NCBI GenBank assembly: GCA_049889695.1
Contig: JBMHCX010000014.1
Coordinates: forward strand, 8,786 to 72,785
Direction: 5' to 3'
Length of the DNA stretch: 64,000 nucleotides
DNA from: WTJH01 sp049889695
Lineage (GTDB): Bacteria; Bacteroidota; Bacteroidia; Flavobacteriales; Flavobacteriaceae
A program made the position numbers and the translations under genes. The notes under the pieces were generated by a model, which was not told the origin of the DNA, searched no databases, and worked only from the letters and a program-made list of their open reading frames with translations. Of the stretch, positions 46,201 to 54,400 are shown one piece after another. How positions within the stretch are numbered: the stretch's first letter is position 1; the number at the start of each line of letters is the position of its first letter.

Positions 46201-47324
46201 TAGGAGCTTAACTCGGTGAAATTAACCCCATCCATAGAAATTTCCCATTGATATGATACCCCAGGGCCGCTTGTACCGCCGTCGATGATTAGGGGGAAGG
46301 GAACATCACCAGCGCATAGGGTTTGCATTGATGTACGAGGGGTTCCGCCCAGGTTCTGAGGAGCTACCACCACTTGGAGTATATTAGATTCAACTGAGCA
46401 ACTAGCCCCTGCGAGGGAGTGAAGAAGATCGCGTTTAAAAAATGTACTCGTTACCAAGGCGGATGGACTATAGCTTGCTTGATGATGGTTTAAGTCCTCC
46501 CAATTCCATCCGTCTATAGAGCTATACCAATGATAACGTAAATCATTATCCGCTAAAGGAGTTCCTGCATATACCGCAGCAGACTCCGACAGTATTGGCG
46601 GAGGACTAGTATTGTAACAGATGAAAACTGGCGCGAAGGGATCGGGCTCTCCCTGGAAACCAATATGTCCTCCCTCCTCCACTTGATTTTCGCTTAATTG
46701 TAAGGAACTCGTTCCAACACAGCCATGACTATTATAAACATCCACACGAATAACATCCAAATGATTTAAAACAATATCTAAACTAGCCTGTGAACTGTCC
46801 TGGATTAAAATATTATTACGATAAAACAGATAACGAGGCGCGTCGTCTGGAAGTACACCAAACTGTACCGGTTCATCCGGACAAAATACGTGACCCACTA
46901 AGTTGTCATACAAAGTAGGGCGCGGTCGGGCGAACATTTCAATTTCAATCTGTCGCCCACTATCGGAAAAATTACCACCTCCATCGGCGGTTGTCTGATC
47001 CCATACCCGAGCAAAAACAAAATCGCCGTCTTGCAGTTCGTCAGGGTCTAGCCCTGCAAAGATGAATAAGGTATTATCGTCCATACGAGGACGAAGTAAA
47101 ACAGGGTCTGAATGACCCGTTCTTATAGCGTAAAAAGCATAAGATTTAGGATCAGAAAAGATCCCCCCGCCAGTAGCGGTAAACTCTAAAAGATCACCCT
47201 CACAGACCGACAACAGATTTGCAACATCCGGTGGAACCACAGTAATTTGTGGCGTTTGTGCCTGAAGAATATAGGTATAAAGCGACAGTAATATCCAAAA
47301 GTAGGCAAATTGGGCAAGGCGCAT
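37227..47324 (-). CDS. Giant T9SS-exported SprB-like surface protein (second giant), 3,365 residues
   Basis: This is a very long repetitive surface protein. It has a signal peptide ('FWILLSLYTYILQAQ'), then N-terminal Ig-like repeats with 'YQWEISMDGVNFTEL...FYRRKT' patterns (about 46980-45480), then 'WNDGFWG' blocks (about 44610). About nine Cys-containing repeats of roughly 90 residues follow ('xxxQxLCxGDxIxPIxYxxGGGAxxVxVxGLPPGV'). Next come SprB-like repeats ('SCAGAHDGAIEI', 'YQWNGPNGYTASG...LAPGLYLLTARDIELGC'), a PKD-like domain (about 37530-37740, 'EEEWSFGDSSP') and a T9SS type B sorting domain (about 37227-37515, 'FPTVFTPNGDGVNDYF...SGTFMLLR'). Three insert modules interrupt the repeats. 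It is colinear with the upstream giant. Surface anchoring and adhesion or motility are inferred from the SprB family. Confidence 0.9.
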   Translation of the reverse strand: MRLAQFAYFWILLSLYTYILQAQTPQITVVPPDVANLLSVCEGDLLEFTATGGGIFSDPKSYAFYAIRTGHSDPVLLRPRMDDNTLFIFAGLDPDELQDGDFVFARVWDQTTADGGGNFSDSGRQIEIEMFARPRPTLYDNLVGHVFCPDEPVQFGVLPDDAPRYLFYRNNILIQDSSQASLDIVLNHLDVIRVDVYNSHGCVGTSSLQLSENQVEEGGHIGFQGEPDPFAPVFICYNTSPPPILSESAAVYAGTPLADNDLRYHWYSSIDGWNWEDLNHHQASYSPSALVTSTFFKRDLLHSLAGASCSVESNILQVVVAPQNLGGTPRTSMQTLCAGDVPFPLIIDGGTSGPGVSYQWEISMDGVNFTELSSYANSERYDPPALFNSTFYRRKTSVHSDNCISYSDPIHIQVITVDPGVLDPHQSRQLCYGAMDHFLLDDAPLVPGNLGEAPTTDSYTALSYQWEFSSDQGISWNRVPEGDTKSLELSGPWTETTFYRRRVLGESNHKVCADQISENIIEIQVWPSMGTPNIDGPLELCENAVTGTLTLTAIDLALPITFQWQSSTDGVEYSNISGADSYTLDLGMLNIRQTTYFRIRLTNTQTGCVSESRAHRLEWQALHTLHQTQGPVGAQQLCPGDELDPIVFTYGGGATDLSIRGDLVGSGLVVTHDEANQTVHISGTPNSSVEIQWETQGNSCSPQRGHYSVEVSPNPVPPDAIFADDVLLEFQTDGTQITHYRVCEDDLTTQFSSEIFHVNLRSHIEFVWELLTVNAGSLDRDTGLMQWRKTPLPFTGMAQFRVAGINACGQTSAWMYFQIEVVADQIPPIPPGAVSQIFHSGNEPSCTITPDHEDTNYYVGIAPDDTSQTIVGGVHWSLAVIHAGNPSTPLPGTIDILSGVVQWNDGFWGTFNIIADPVNCEDESDPDLRQLRTVTIPEPPPTTFDIFVDRNDPDNSLPECSGTSAGRTTLFNSNLAPQFDRRWSINNVEAGWIDALSGRLHWTPDFDGHLEIRLTIHQPEECEERFSILDVFIPPIAVVTLTSEINTVHQELCAQEDLNEIRYEAIGHHETIQVLGLPDGISPNHITQNQISRIDFTGNVAQADSRIVLQIDNQLYRYQTQVANESALQIATAFHDFLQHDRTVDVEQVGSSLVLESQFIARSFMLQFSSPASTLSIQQHLLQDASSTAVISGRPTDVPGIYRYEVRARGVEDGCASSSIMGSIQILSDSRIELESGMLDQQLCNRTTLVTITFNIEHAQGVTVDPPTAENNYLDGLPSGIQLYFQNGQAVITGIPEVSINYPTTYNFVLRTLNNDRGCAETFIEGSITVLPEQTIEPLGNARQQVIQLCAGDSIRDVDFQLSSPIDSQNFSADLSQLPPGVSGVFSATSLIYSLQGNPTPTPELEVFSDYPFSLTVSSCSGVQTVTRILRVYPRPSLSLISTVSTTHQQICNSVAIEPIAYDLRGTQQFSFQIIPEAPWLSTTYDPASGEIILEGSPQLILEGPLTYSYNISAVGTLFNCSTSLSVTGTIRVLPEAELRLESDISSLDQSVCVGSSIIPIEYVMGGGIGGIAVRGLPDGVVGNVVPQIAQTEIPLGGLSTVLAGEVYGIQLDELLFEYHSQVGETAAQIARALVDLIDPHPNYSASVQGASIVITAVAPGIPLQVLPFTRQHASLNFSAPVPIQWARSYEITGSPLPITGTDQSFHYTIEARSSACGIVLYEGDIRVISNSEITQISSPKTFNQVLCDGDLILPITLRFGGGAQVVSVAGEPPGISYSIDLSQNTITFSGYTQLDNVDVQTYVITVTTVGNIGHCTETHFSFPIQILPLDQLQLISAPESAHQMLCSDDPSSQLTPIRYQYWGTSDEYIITGLPDGILHSFDPDTRIIEINGGVFGVNEPTPFTYVIQSVNSDCSTHTIAGTIQVNTHHTLELLTLPSTANQTGIDVVCRGEAIVPIQYRFGNGARDVFVTGLPPGVIPTRVGTHTLEISGTPTIAPNTNEFYDYTVTTQGDGNCHPATMHGRIEIFPEVTIDRSFIELQDVRHLSCAGAHDGAIEIPEDPDALGLRIQGGISDIAQVDRVEFQGATVALEVVYLELNDIRFSHTIIPQWAGGPPQTWAQVLQILVDQINTYEATHLGVRASFQAPSTLIFTATTAGQAFTINSHGVEQVTSLVQSQHSTITDNRTGNYQFRWSGPNGYYNSSLSITDLAAGIYTLSVFVENCEQVQAEASFELLEPDLLTVSERLCDRVIELSASGATGPYIFELYDDADTLIDSVVDPQGILFEDLLAGATYRYVVRDQNCSTAIEETIVLPLALTFDMDAVDIQHDECEQYPPQGDGYIHLGVNGSPALSGGSGIFEYQWNGPNGYTASGASIDNLAPGLYLLTARDIELGCVYQTRLEILGTTPLVILPSPASGLTSNNLKVLECSNSSEAVVEINVDGGSGAYLYQWSFNGNPVLTSTGPSISNLVPGTYSCLVTDRNARQSCTEEFSFDVVAPSPLSFYYTLIGSSTEICQQEDVYINVEILGGTAPYTLYWGDEVLRSGITESVLQIQLPAAARSEGEVNLRLADANDCSPEYTSDPIPLASFNPVEIRYDSTIIDCSRGIEGQITLRVIAGSLSDPQRTQIEVSGPDFHQFYNWQQSGGVISNLEQPGNYHVTVTSPDGCELFAETIPLISATNGGLQVSIEEISPPGCNGNLGRIQLAVQDGRPPYSIIWEIFDENSTPSWRTLPELQNRSLATGLAAGIYRVSVSDQSNPSTSADCVSSFTSENIYLYDRRSEILNFTADLNVDNCDYSEQDFTLSFRFESSNPSAINIQLNPPAGSLVRFDSNGRYRFENVPPGDYTLSIEEPTSTCPILHSFSLTAVEPLSYSGAIYFEEDICLSTSRLYVDTTLVEGGIPFEFDEMTVYEYRWDYLPASGGSQIRNFVGAEIQNPEAGEYNLYIYDANGCHLYNSLTYLLTDSPQEEFSVGGNLMLTTGEVVKVLAPSCDMPERGGQIGIAISGGLAPYSIIWEHLDSDSADPDMHWTPLVNFQNQTYLSGLDPGLYRLTIQSANPICEQTNPESAYVFWQEIIEVPESEDIILVDGPYISESLCDLNPGTLSISLYNPLDETLEFFYNGTLTNVLQTSPNELLTNFIIEIAAPEREGLVQIFNLEGCLMDEFELDIHPLGTPHFTYDSPNLQLHQEILPREAVEFTSTSSGEYQEEEWSFGDSSPIIRRERTSSVSSPVIHTYLTQGTYHVRLRIFNELGCYAEYIESISIGLGYHLLFPTVFTPNGDGVNDYFRPVLNGFDKINFFVYNSHGQLLYTEIAERSSAHDEHLLEGWDGATADASEYFIFSFTGILPDGSTVERSGTFMLLR
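40828..44065 (-). repeat. Three insert modules in the second giant
   Basis: Three related segments lie at about 43820-44065, 42320-42560 and 40828-41097. Each opens with a 'Q-x-x-x-I/V-x-F-x-G' strand, continues 'VYGIQLDELLFEYHSQ'-like (x-Y-x-I/L-x-I-N/D-x-x-x-Y/F-x-Y), then a helix ('AQIARALVDLI') and ends 'V-x-A-x-x...I-x-I-T-A-x-x-A-G-x-x-F-x-V'. They interrupt otherwise regular repeats; the last is set inside a SprB-like repeat. Confidence 0.75.
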
Positions 47325-47343
47325 GTAGGTAGAATTGGGTACT

Positions 47344-47351
47344 TAAAGTTA
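47344..47351 (-). promoter_or_regulatory. Weak candidate -7 box for the second giant
   Basis: On the minus strand this is TAACTTTA, one mismatch from TAnnTTTG, 19 bases before the start codon. It lies in the only gap (74 bases) of the cluster. No hairpin terminator was seen in this gap, so read-through from porP is also possible. Confidence 0.25.
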
Positions 47352-47398
47352 CGAAAACTTTCACCAATTCACAGGCCTAAATAAGCTAAAGGGTTGGT

Positions 47399-48418
47399 TT
47401 AGTAATAATTATCGATTTGTAGTCTTTTGTAAAGACCACGGTTGTTTCGTCGATAAATACTGAAATCAAACACAACAGAAAGTTCGAAAACACTAGGAGA
47501 ATATACCTGTCCCGGAGATCGAAGAGGGAAGTTATAATTGACGCCAAAGTCAAAATTTTCCAAGGCTAAGCCCAAAGTCAGGCCGATATTATTTAATCCA
47601 AAGGCCTCCACTAAAGCGGCCTGCTGAGTAAATCCAATACTAAACTCACCCAATTGAAAATCCTGATTCAAGGACATATACATAGAATCTCCGTATTTGG
47701 AAAAGTTTCCATACAAGAAAAGAAAGGAATAGCGGGGTAGATAGCGTTGTTCGTAAGGGTTAATGTTAAACTCATATCCACCCTGTACATTGATGCGTAT
47801 CGGCTTTTCAAAAGGCTCGTCCTGATTGAAAGAGGTATTGGGCTTATTCAAGTGTCTTAGGCTTAAACCTGCAATAAAATCTTCAGAATGAATTAAAAAA
47901 GAGGCCGATAAATCGAAATAATTGACGCCAGCGATTTGCGGAGCAAGAGGGTCTAAAGTTTCCGTATTGATGAACCCAGTGGTAGTATCTAGCTGATCTT
48001 CAAATATAAGATTCTGAACATTGATATTAGAACTCCCTAATCCTAAGGTAATAGAAGGTAAAAAGAAGGTCTCATTGTCGAATTGAATTTTGTAGACATA
48101 AGACATATTCACCTGTGTCGATGTGAGGCCAGTATCTCCCATGGAAAAGGAACTCACATCAAAACCTAAAGAGAAATTAAGGTTTTGGAAGGCGATAGAA
48201 CCAAAAACATATTTATTGTCTAGGGTGGTAAAATCATTGATCTTAAGAGCATTGTACATCACCCCTACCTTATTCAACTGATTGACTCCAAAATAACTGG
48301 GATTAAATTTCTGGATAAACTTACTTTGGTTGACGACATAGTCGTCCTGCGCCTGGACGGTATAAACCGTAGCGAACAACATCAAGACCGTAATGCGCCA
48401 AAGTCGTTTGTTCATCAT
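47399..48418 (-). CDS. PorP/SprF family type IX secretion outer-membrane protein
   Basis: This 339-residue protein has a signal peptide ('LMLFATVYTVQAQ'), then 'YVVNQSKFIQKFNPSYFG', the family's N-terminal hallmark (Q-x(n)-N-P-x-Y/F-x-G). Alternating beta-strands typical of a 14-strand barrel continue to a C-terminal 'FELSVVFDFSIYRRN'. PorP/SprF proteins sit in the outer membrane and are needed for export or surface attachment of the giant partner encoded next to them. The start ATG overlaps the stop of the upstream giant (ATGA, 4 bases), a direct sign of coupled translation; a second in-frame ATG follows immediately. The next giant begins 74 bases downstream. Confidence 0.92.
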   Translation of the reverse strand: MMNKRLWRITVLMLFATVYTVQAQDDYVVNQSKFIQKFNPSYFGVNQLNKVGVMYNALKINDFTTLDNKYVFGSIAFQNLNFSLGFDVSSFSMGDTGLTSTQVNMSYVYKIQFDNETFFLPSITLGLGSSNINVQNLIFEDQLDTTTGFINTETLDPLAPQIAGVNYFDLSASFLIHSEDFIAGLSLRHLNKPNTSFNQDEPFEKPIRINVQGGYEFNINPYEQRYLPRYSFLFLYGNFSKYGDSMYMSLNQDFQLGEFSIGFTQQAALVEAFGLNNIGLTLGLALENFDFGVNYNFPLRSPGQVYSPSVFELSVVFDFSIYRRNNRGLYKRLQIDNYY

Positions 48419-51400
48419 CGAATCACGATAAAGGTTCCACTGCGTTCAACAATTACATCACCGAAGAGGGTTGTTCCTACAGCTGTATAGACGTAATAAG
48501 GCGAATCGGCAGCATTTTCTGCATCCCAACCTTCAATGACCAAAGGCTCATAGTTACTGTCGGTCTCCACTTCCTGATTTTCAGTGTAAACCACATTTCC
48601 GCGATAATCATAGATCGTAAACTGCATGCTGCGGAAGCCACTAAAGAGCGGTTTAAAGGTATCATTAACAAGGTCGTTATTAGGTGTAAACACGTTTGGA
48701 ACTAAAATATTGTATCCTTTCCCAACAATTATAGGTTGAGTTGTTTCCTCTGTACATCCGATTTCATTAGAAATTCTCAAGGTAGCAAAGTATGTTCCAG
48801 AGATTCCATACGCATGACGTACTGGAATAATACTGTCTCTAAGCACCGGTACACGCACAGATGGTGTATTGTCTCCGAACAACCACTCCGACTCAATAAA
48901 CGGATCGGTGGAGGTATTTTCAAAAGTAACCTCTTCACGAGCGAGGATAGTTCCAACACTTTCGTAGTTAATTGAACTATACGTAAAGTTTGGATCTCCA
49001 ACCCCTAAGCTGATAGAGGTACTGATACGGCAACCTTCTGCATTAGAGATAATGAGTTCTGCGTTGGCTTGCGGCTCAGCTATCAGTAACGTATAAGTAC
49101 GGTCACTGATACGGTTAATATCGTCTGTGAGGACTAATTCACCATTATAAGTAAAGGTCAGTGCCCCTTGAAGGTTGTCGTATACATCTATGATTAAACG
49201 TCCTGGCAGTTGACGACATAAGTCTTCATCGACATACGGACCGTCAAGAATATAGAGATCTCTGTTCGGCTGCACCACGATATCCTGAATAAAGTTAAAT
49301 GCATTATTGCCCTGAATGTTGTTGTCTGAACATTCGTTGTTCAAGGAAACTATACTGATACGGTAGTTTCCGGCCTGAAGATCGGTGAGTCGGGTAGATC
49401 CTCTGTAAGCAGGGAGTGGTTCAAATCCTGGGAACTCAGCATTAGGATCGTTAAACTCCGGCAATGGATTCTCTTTATACCAATTGATCACATATGGAGG
49501 TCTTCCGCCATCGACACTCAAGAAGATTTGTCCGTCGTTAGCATCATCACCACAACTTGGAGGAAGCGAGAATACACGCTCACCAGTCGCCGGATCAATC
49601 AGTTCTGGACTTACTGTAAATGGTGGGTACTCATAGTCAACTTCGAATGATATAGACTCTGTTAAGTCAAAACTACAACGGCTATCGATAACTGTTAAAC
49701 TCAATTGTCCCGGACGATTCAATATAATCGTTTCACTGAAGAACTCTTGAATAGTTCCATCAAAGACACCTTCGTCATTGTAAGGTCTAAACGTCCATTC
49801 GTATTGATAGAGCACTTCTCCGTTCGGTAAGATAAATGGTCTTCCTCCTTGAACTTGTGCGGTAACAAGTGCTTGATTATCACAAGGGCTAATATTGATC
49901 TCAGTGTCGCCCGTCCATGTAATTGGCTCGTATTCGGCTACATTGAAGATATAGATTTGCTCACAAATGGTATCTGAACTAGTTGTGCTCAACTGACCTA
50001 CACGCAAGGTATACTCTCCTGGCTCTAAATTATTCACTCGGAAGAAAGAACCTCGACGGGACATCACCACCTCGGCAGCTGAAACAAAATGTCCAGGATT
50101 AGCTCTTTCATTTCCACCATTTGAAATTCTAGTGTCACTAAAGATGGTATTCCCATCATGCGTTAGATTGATGACAAAGAAGTTACGAGCATTGGTAATA
50201 TTACTGTTGATGTTGAAGGTAGCATCCGATAATACACTGACACTACAGTCGTTGGCATCCGCACCGGTGAATGGAACATCTTCAATCTCGAAATTAGTGA
50301 TGTTGATTCCTTCACTACTAATATTAATATTTCTGGTGGTAATGTTTCCAGAGGCGCATGCATTATCTACACCACGACCATCAGATAAGGTTGCTCTATA
50401 GACACCATTCGGGACGTTTCTAAGTCTTGCTTGTCCTCTATACTGAGGTAATTCAATCCACTGTTGTACTTGTACAGTCTGAGATACCGTTGTTTGAGAA
50501 ACCACACCATTGATAACTACATTTACTACTTGTGTTTGCGTTGTAATGGCAGTTGTAGTAGAGAATTGTTCCCAGACAATGTCTAATGGTGGTACGATAG
50601 TATCATCATCTATATCCAGTTCAATTTCACCTAAGGAAGCACCACAACCCGGCTGAGTAACATCTAAACTCGTTATCTGAAGTTGCGAAATACTGGACTC
50701 ATCCTCGATGACGATTGTTCCACTTCCAACAGGACAAGTAGCTGAGCCAGTACCCGTGTAGATGGTATAGCGATATTCTCCAGGATACTGGATGTTGAAG
50801 AGATAGGTGTTTTGTCCGTCAAATACCCTTGGTAGACCTGCAGCATCGCGTTGTTGTGAACTCATACCATAGTCTACAGGGTCTATACTCCATGGGAGGT
50901 AAGCGCTAAATTCAGTTTCTCTGTATCCAGGCAGATCAGGATCATCTACATCTCCTTCCCATACTATCAGGGCAGAACTCTCATCTTCTCCTGTAAGGAT
51001 CGGATCGGCAGAAATCTGTATAATTCCAAATGGATAGTCGTTGTTTGAACAGTCGATTGGTCGATAAACTATTGCATTAAAGTCTATTTGCTGTGGTAAG
51101 AACAATCGGTTGATTTCGATATTCCCTTCAAATGGATCACAAAGCGTATCGTAAGCGATTTCATAGTCTAATCGGATAGTACCAGAAGTACTTCCAGTAT
51201 TGGCGTTAATAATACCGATAGTTGTTTCGTCTAGGTTGTTGAAGGTAACGAAATAACGGCCATTATTGGCGACTGGACGTTCAGACAAGGCGTTATTCAA
51301 GGTGACCTCCTGTGCTCTAGCAGCATTAGGACCGGTTAATTCGAACTGAATGGTAGACCCAATCGCACCGACACATAAAGACTCTATTCTCGCTTCGCTA

Positions 51401-54400
51401 ACTTCTCGAATACCAATTGGTGAAGGTTCGCGCACTTCAAATCGATAGTAATAATCACAGGAACCACCAAAATTAATTCGAGCCTCATAGATCCCCTCTT
51501 CCACATCTGACAAGGTGGCTCCGCTACCTGCAGTACTACCCGTTAATAGGTTGGTCCAAGTGATATTATAGCCTCTTAACGATGTCGTGATCACATCCAC
51601 ACCTAAGGTAGCTCTATCATCTACACATTGGAGTTCTACGAGTGAGTCAATAACAGTATTGGTAGAGGTTGTGGAAGTCGTCGTAGACGTTGTTATAGAT
51701 GGACTGCTTGGGAACCATGGTATCGGAAGAGGATTTGTCGCCGCAGAGGCTTCAATGGTGATATCTGGTTCGCCAGTCAGTGTAAAGGTTTCTCTATAAT
51801 CGCATCCCAATAAATTGTCAGTAATCACAAGGACATATACTCCTGGATATAGATTTTCTGTTGGATTAATAAAGGCTTCAGAATTAACAATACGGTTATT
51901 ATCGTCTAACCATTCGTAATCGAAGTCACCAGATCCACCAGTAATCCATACCGTTGAGGAAGGGATTGTGGAAAGTGCAGCAATCGATCCCTCTGGGATA
52001 TTAACGGGTTGTTCATTACAAAGATCTGCTTGTATTAGGGCTTCAACGGCTGCTACATTTATACTAATACCAGAGGTAACACGGAAAGCAACTTCTTCAT
52101 AACAACCACTAAAGGTATTTGTGCTATTTGCACTGTTTGCATCAAAAATCTGAGCGATGTAATTTCCGCCTGGCGTAAGTGCAGAGAAAGTTGTCCCTGG
52201 CGAGTAGATGTTTGGTCGAGTTTCTACAGGAATATTCACTAACTGGTTGGAAGCGTTTAAGGTTTCCCGTAATAAGCGGACTGTATAAGGCGCAGTACCA
52301 CCAATAATATCCACTTTAGCCGATTCCTCACAAGTGGTTACAGTCACCGTTATAGCATCTGGTTCAGTAATCACTACAGGAGTTAATTGCGGATTAGAAG
52401 TACAACCATTGATACTAACACTTAAATAGTATTCCCCTGGAGGAAGGTTTGTCTGACTCAATCCACTTCGCACAATAGTAGAACTAATACCATTGATTAC
52501 GACATTTCCGGTCCATGTAAACTGATAGTTAGCTGCACGGTTAGCAGTGACATTTGTAATAGTGGTAGAAGCAAGTCCTGATGTCGTATTGGTCCCCTGA
52601 GCGGTAAAGGCTAATCCGGCGGTTAAGGATTCAAGACGGATATAATCTACAGGAGGCACGAAGCTAGTATCTAACAGTAAAGTAGCGCGAACATCTAATC
52701 CAGAACGATTAATCTGATCGACTAAATCTTGGAAGATAGAGTTGATCGACTCTGATACCCCACTTCCTGGGATATCTTCTACAACTGTATGATTAAACGC
52801 AGTTCCATTAATATCAATACTGACCACTTCCAATAGTGTAGGCGTAGCACCCGACCAGTAGACACGATCGACTTGTGCTTCGGCTAGTTGTCCTCCAGCG
52901 ATTCTACGTTGGAATTCTGTTATTGGAGAGGTAGGAATAATGATGGATCCATCATTTGCACCATTACAGCTAATATTTGTTACATCTTCATTAAGGATCA
53001 CCGTCTCATTCACAGAAGGAATTGGGTGCATTTGAATATTTCCTACGGCTACAATTTCTGGAGCACAACCGTTAGCATTGACTGTTTCGATTTCGTAAGG
53101 GAATATTGTTGTTTGAGATATCGTAAAGTTTGGAATCGATATAGTAGAAATCGTCACGATATTATTCGCGTCAGGACCAAGTAAACCAATTCCTAGTTGA
53201 TCTCCTGGCAGCAGCGTTGGGAAGGTTAAGCGAGCATTAATGGCTCCACCACCCAACTGATACTGGATATCCTGGATTGGATCGTTTAAACATATGGCTG
53301 CATTTCCAGTCTGTTGATCCAAACGGAGCGTCGGAGAAATTAGATTCATGGTGGAAAGCGGTACAATTTCAATGGATCCGCTTATCGTCACTGAAGAACA
53401 AATACCCGTTGTGGTGATCGCATATGGATAAATGGTTGGGGATGCCACAGCGATTCCAGCAAATCCGGTCAAGCTAATCACTTTAGTCGTCGGATTATAA
53501 GAATCGAAAATTCCTGGATTTCCACCTGTCCATGTAATAGTGTAGCTGAATGCTCCACCACCCAACTGAAGCGTTACAGTGGAGATATCCGACTGTACAC
53601 AAACTTGCTGAACGAGCGGTGCACTTCCTGGCATCAGGGTAATTGTATCATTCGGAAGGATGGTTATGGAAGAGGTATAGCTTGCCTCATCACATCCATT
53701 CGGGTTATTAATCGTATTAATGGTGTAAGAATAGACATACGGACTAGAAGTAACATTCGAGATCAAATTACCTCCAATGGATAACTGTCCTGTAATGTTA
53801 TTGTAAGAGGCTGTCATTCCGTTGACAGCTGGTGCACCGGGAGTTATCGGCGTAAAGGTTAGACTGCCAAATTCACCTCCGCCACCAATTTGGAATTCAA
53901 TTGGAGGGATTGCCGTATCTCCACACTGATTCACTACAGGATTTCCAGAGGTAAGTGTCAGGCTTGAGGCAGAATTCACTTGAATTCTGGCTGTAGCTGT
54001 ATCTGAAGCACACTGAGACCCAGGAGTTGTGACCGTAAAGTTATACAAGGTCGGAGAGGCTAGTAGCGTTGGAGTACCGGTCACCGTGAAGATACCCGTT
54101 ACAGCTTCAGAAGCCACAACGCGTAAGTTAGCACTGTTGTCATCTGAAATCAGACGTGTTTCAAACAAGAAACCTGCTGTATTCGCTTCAAATACAATCT
54201 GATTTGTACCACTTGTGGTATCGCTCACCAATGGATCTATAATGGCTGCTAATAAACCATCTCTAATCACTGTAGCTGTTTCACTTGCTGCAGCCGTAAC
54301 ATATCGATAAGAACGTCCATCTAGGATCACATAATACTCTTCGCCTGCAGGACCACCCGTACCGCTTACTTCAACAGTAATCGTCTGTGTGGTTATATTC

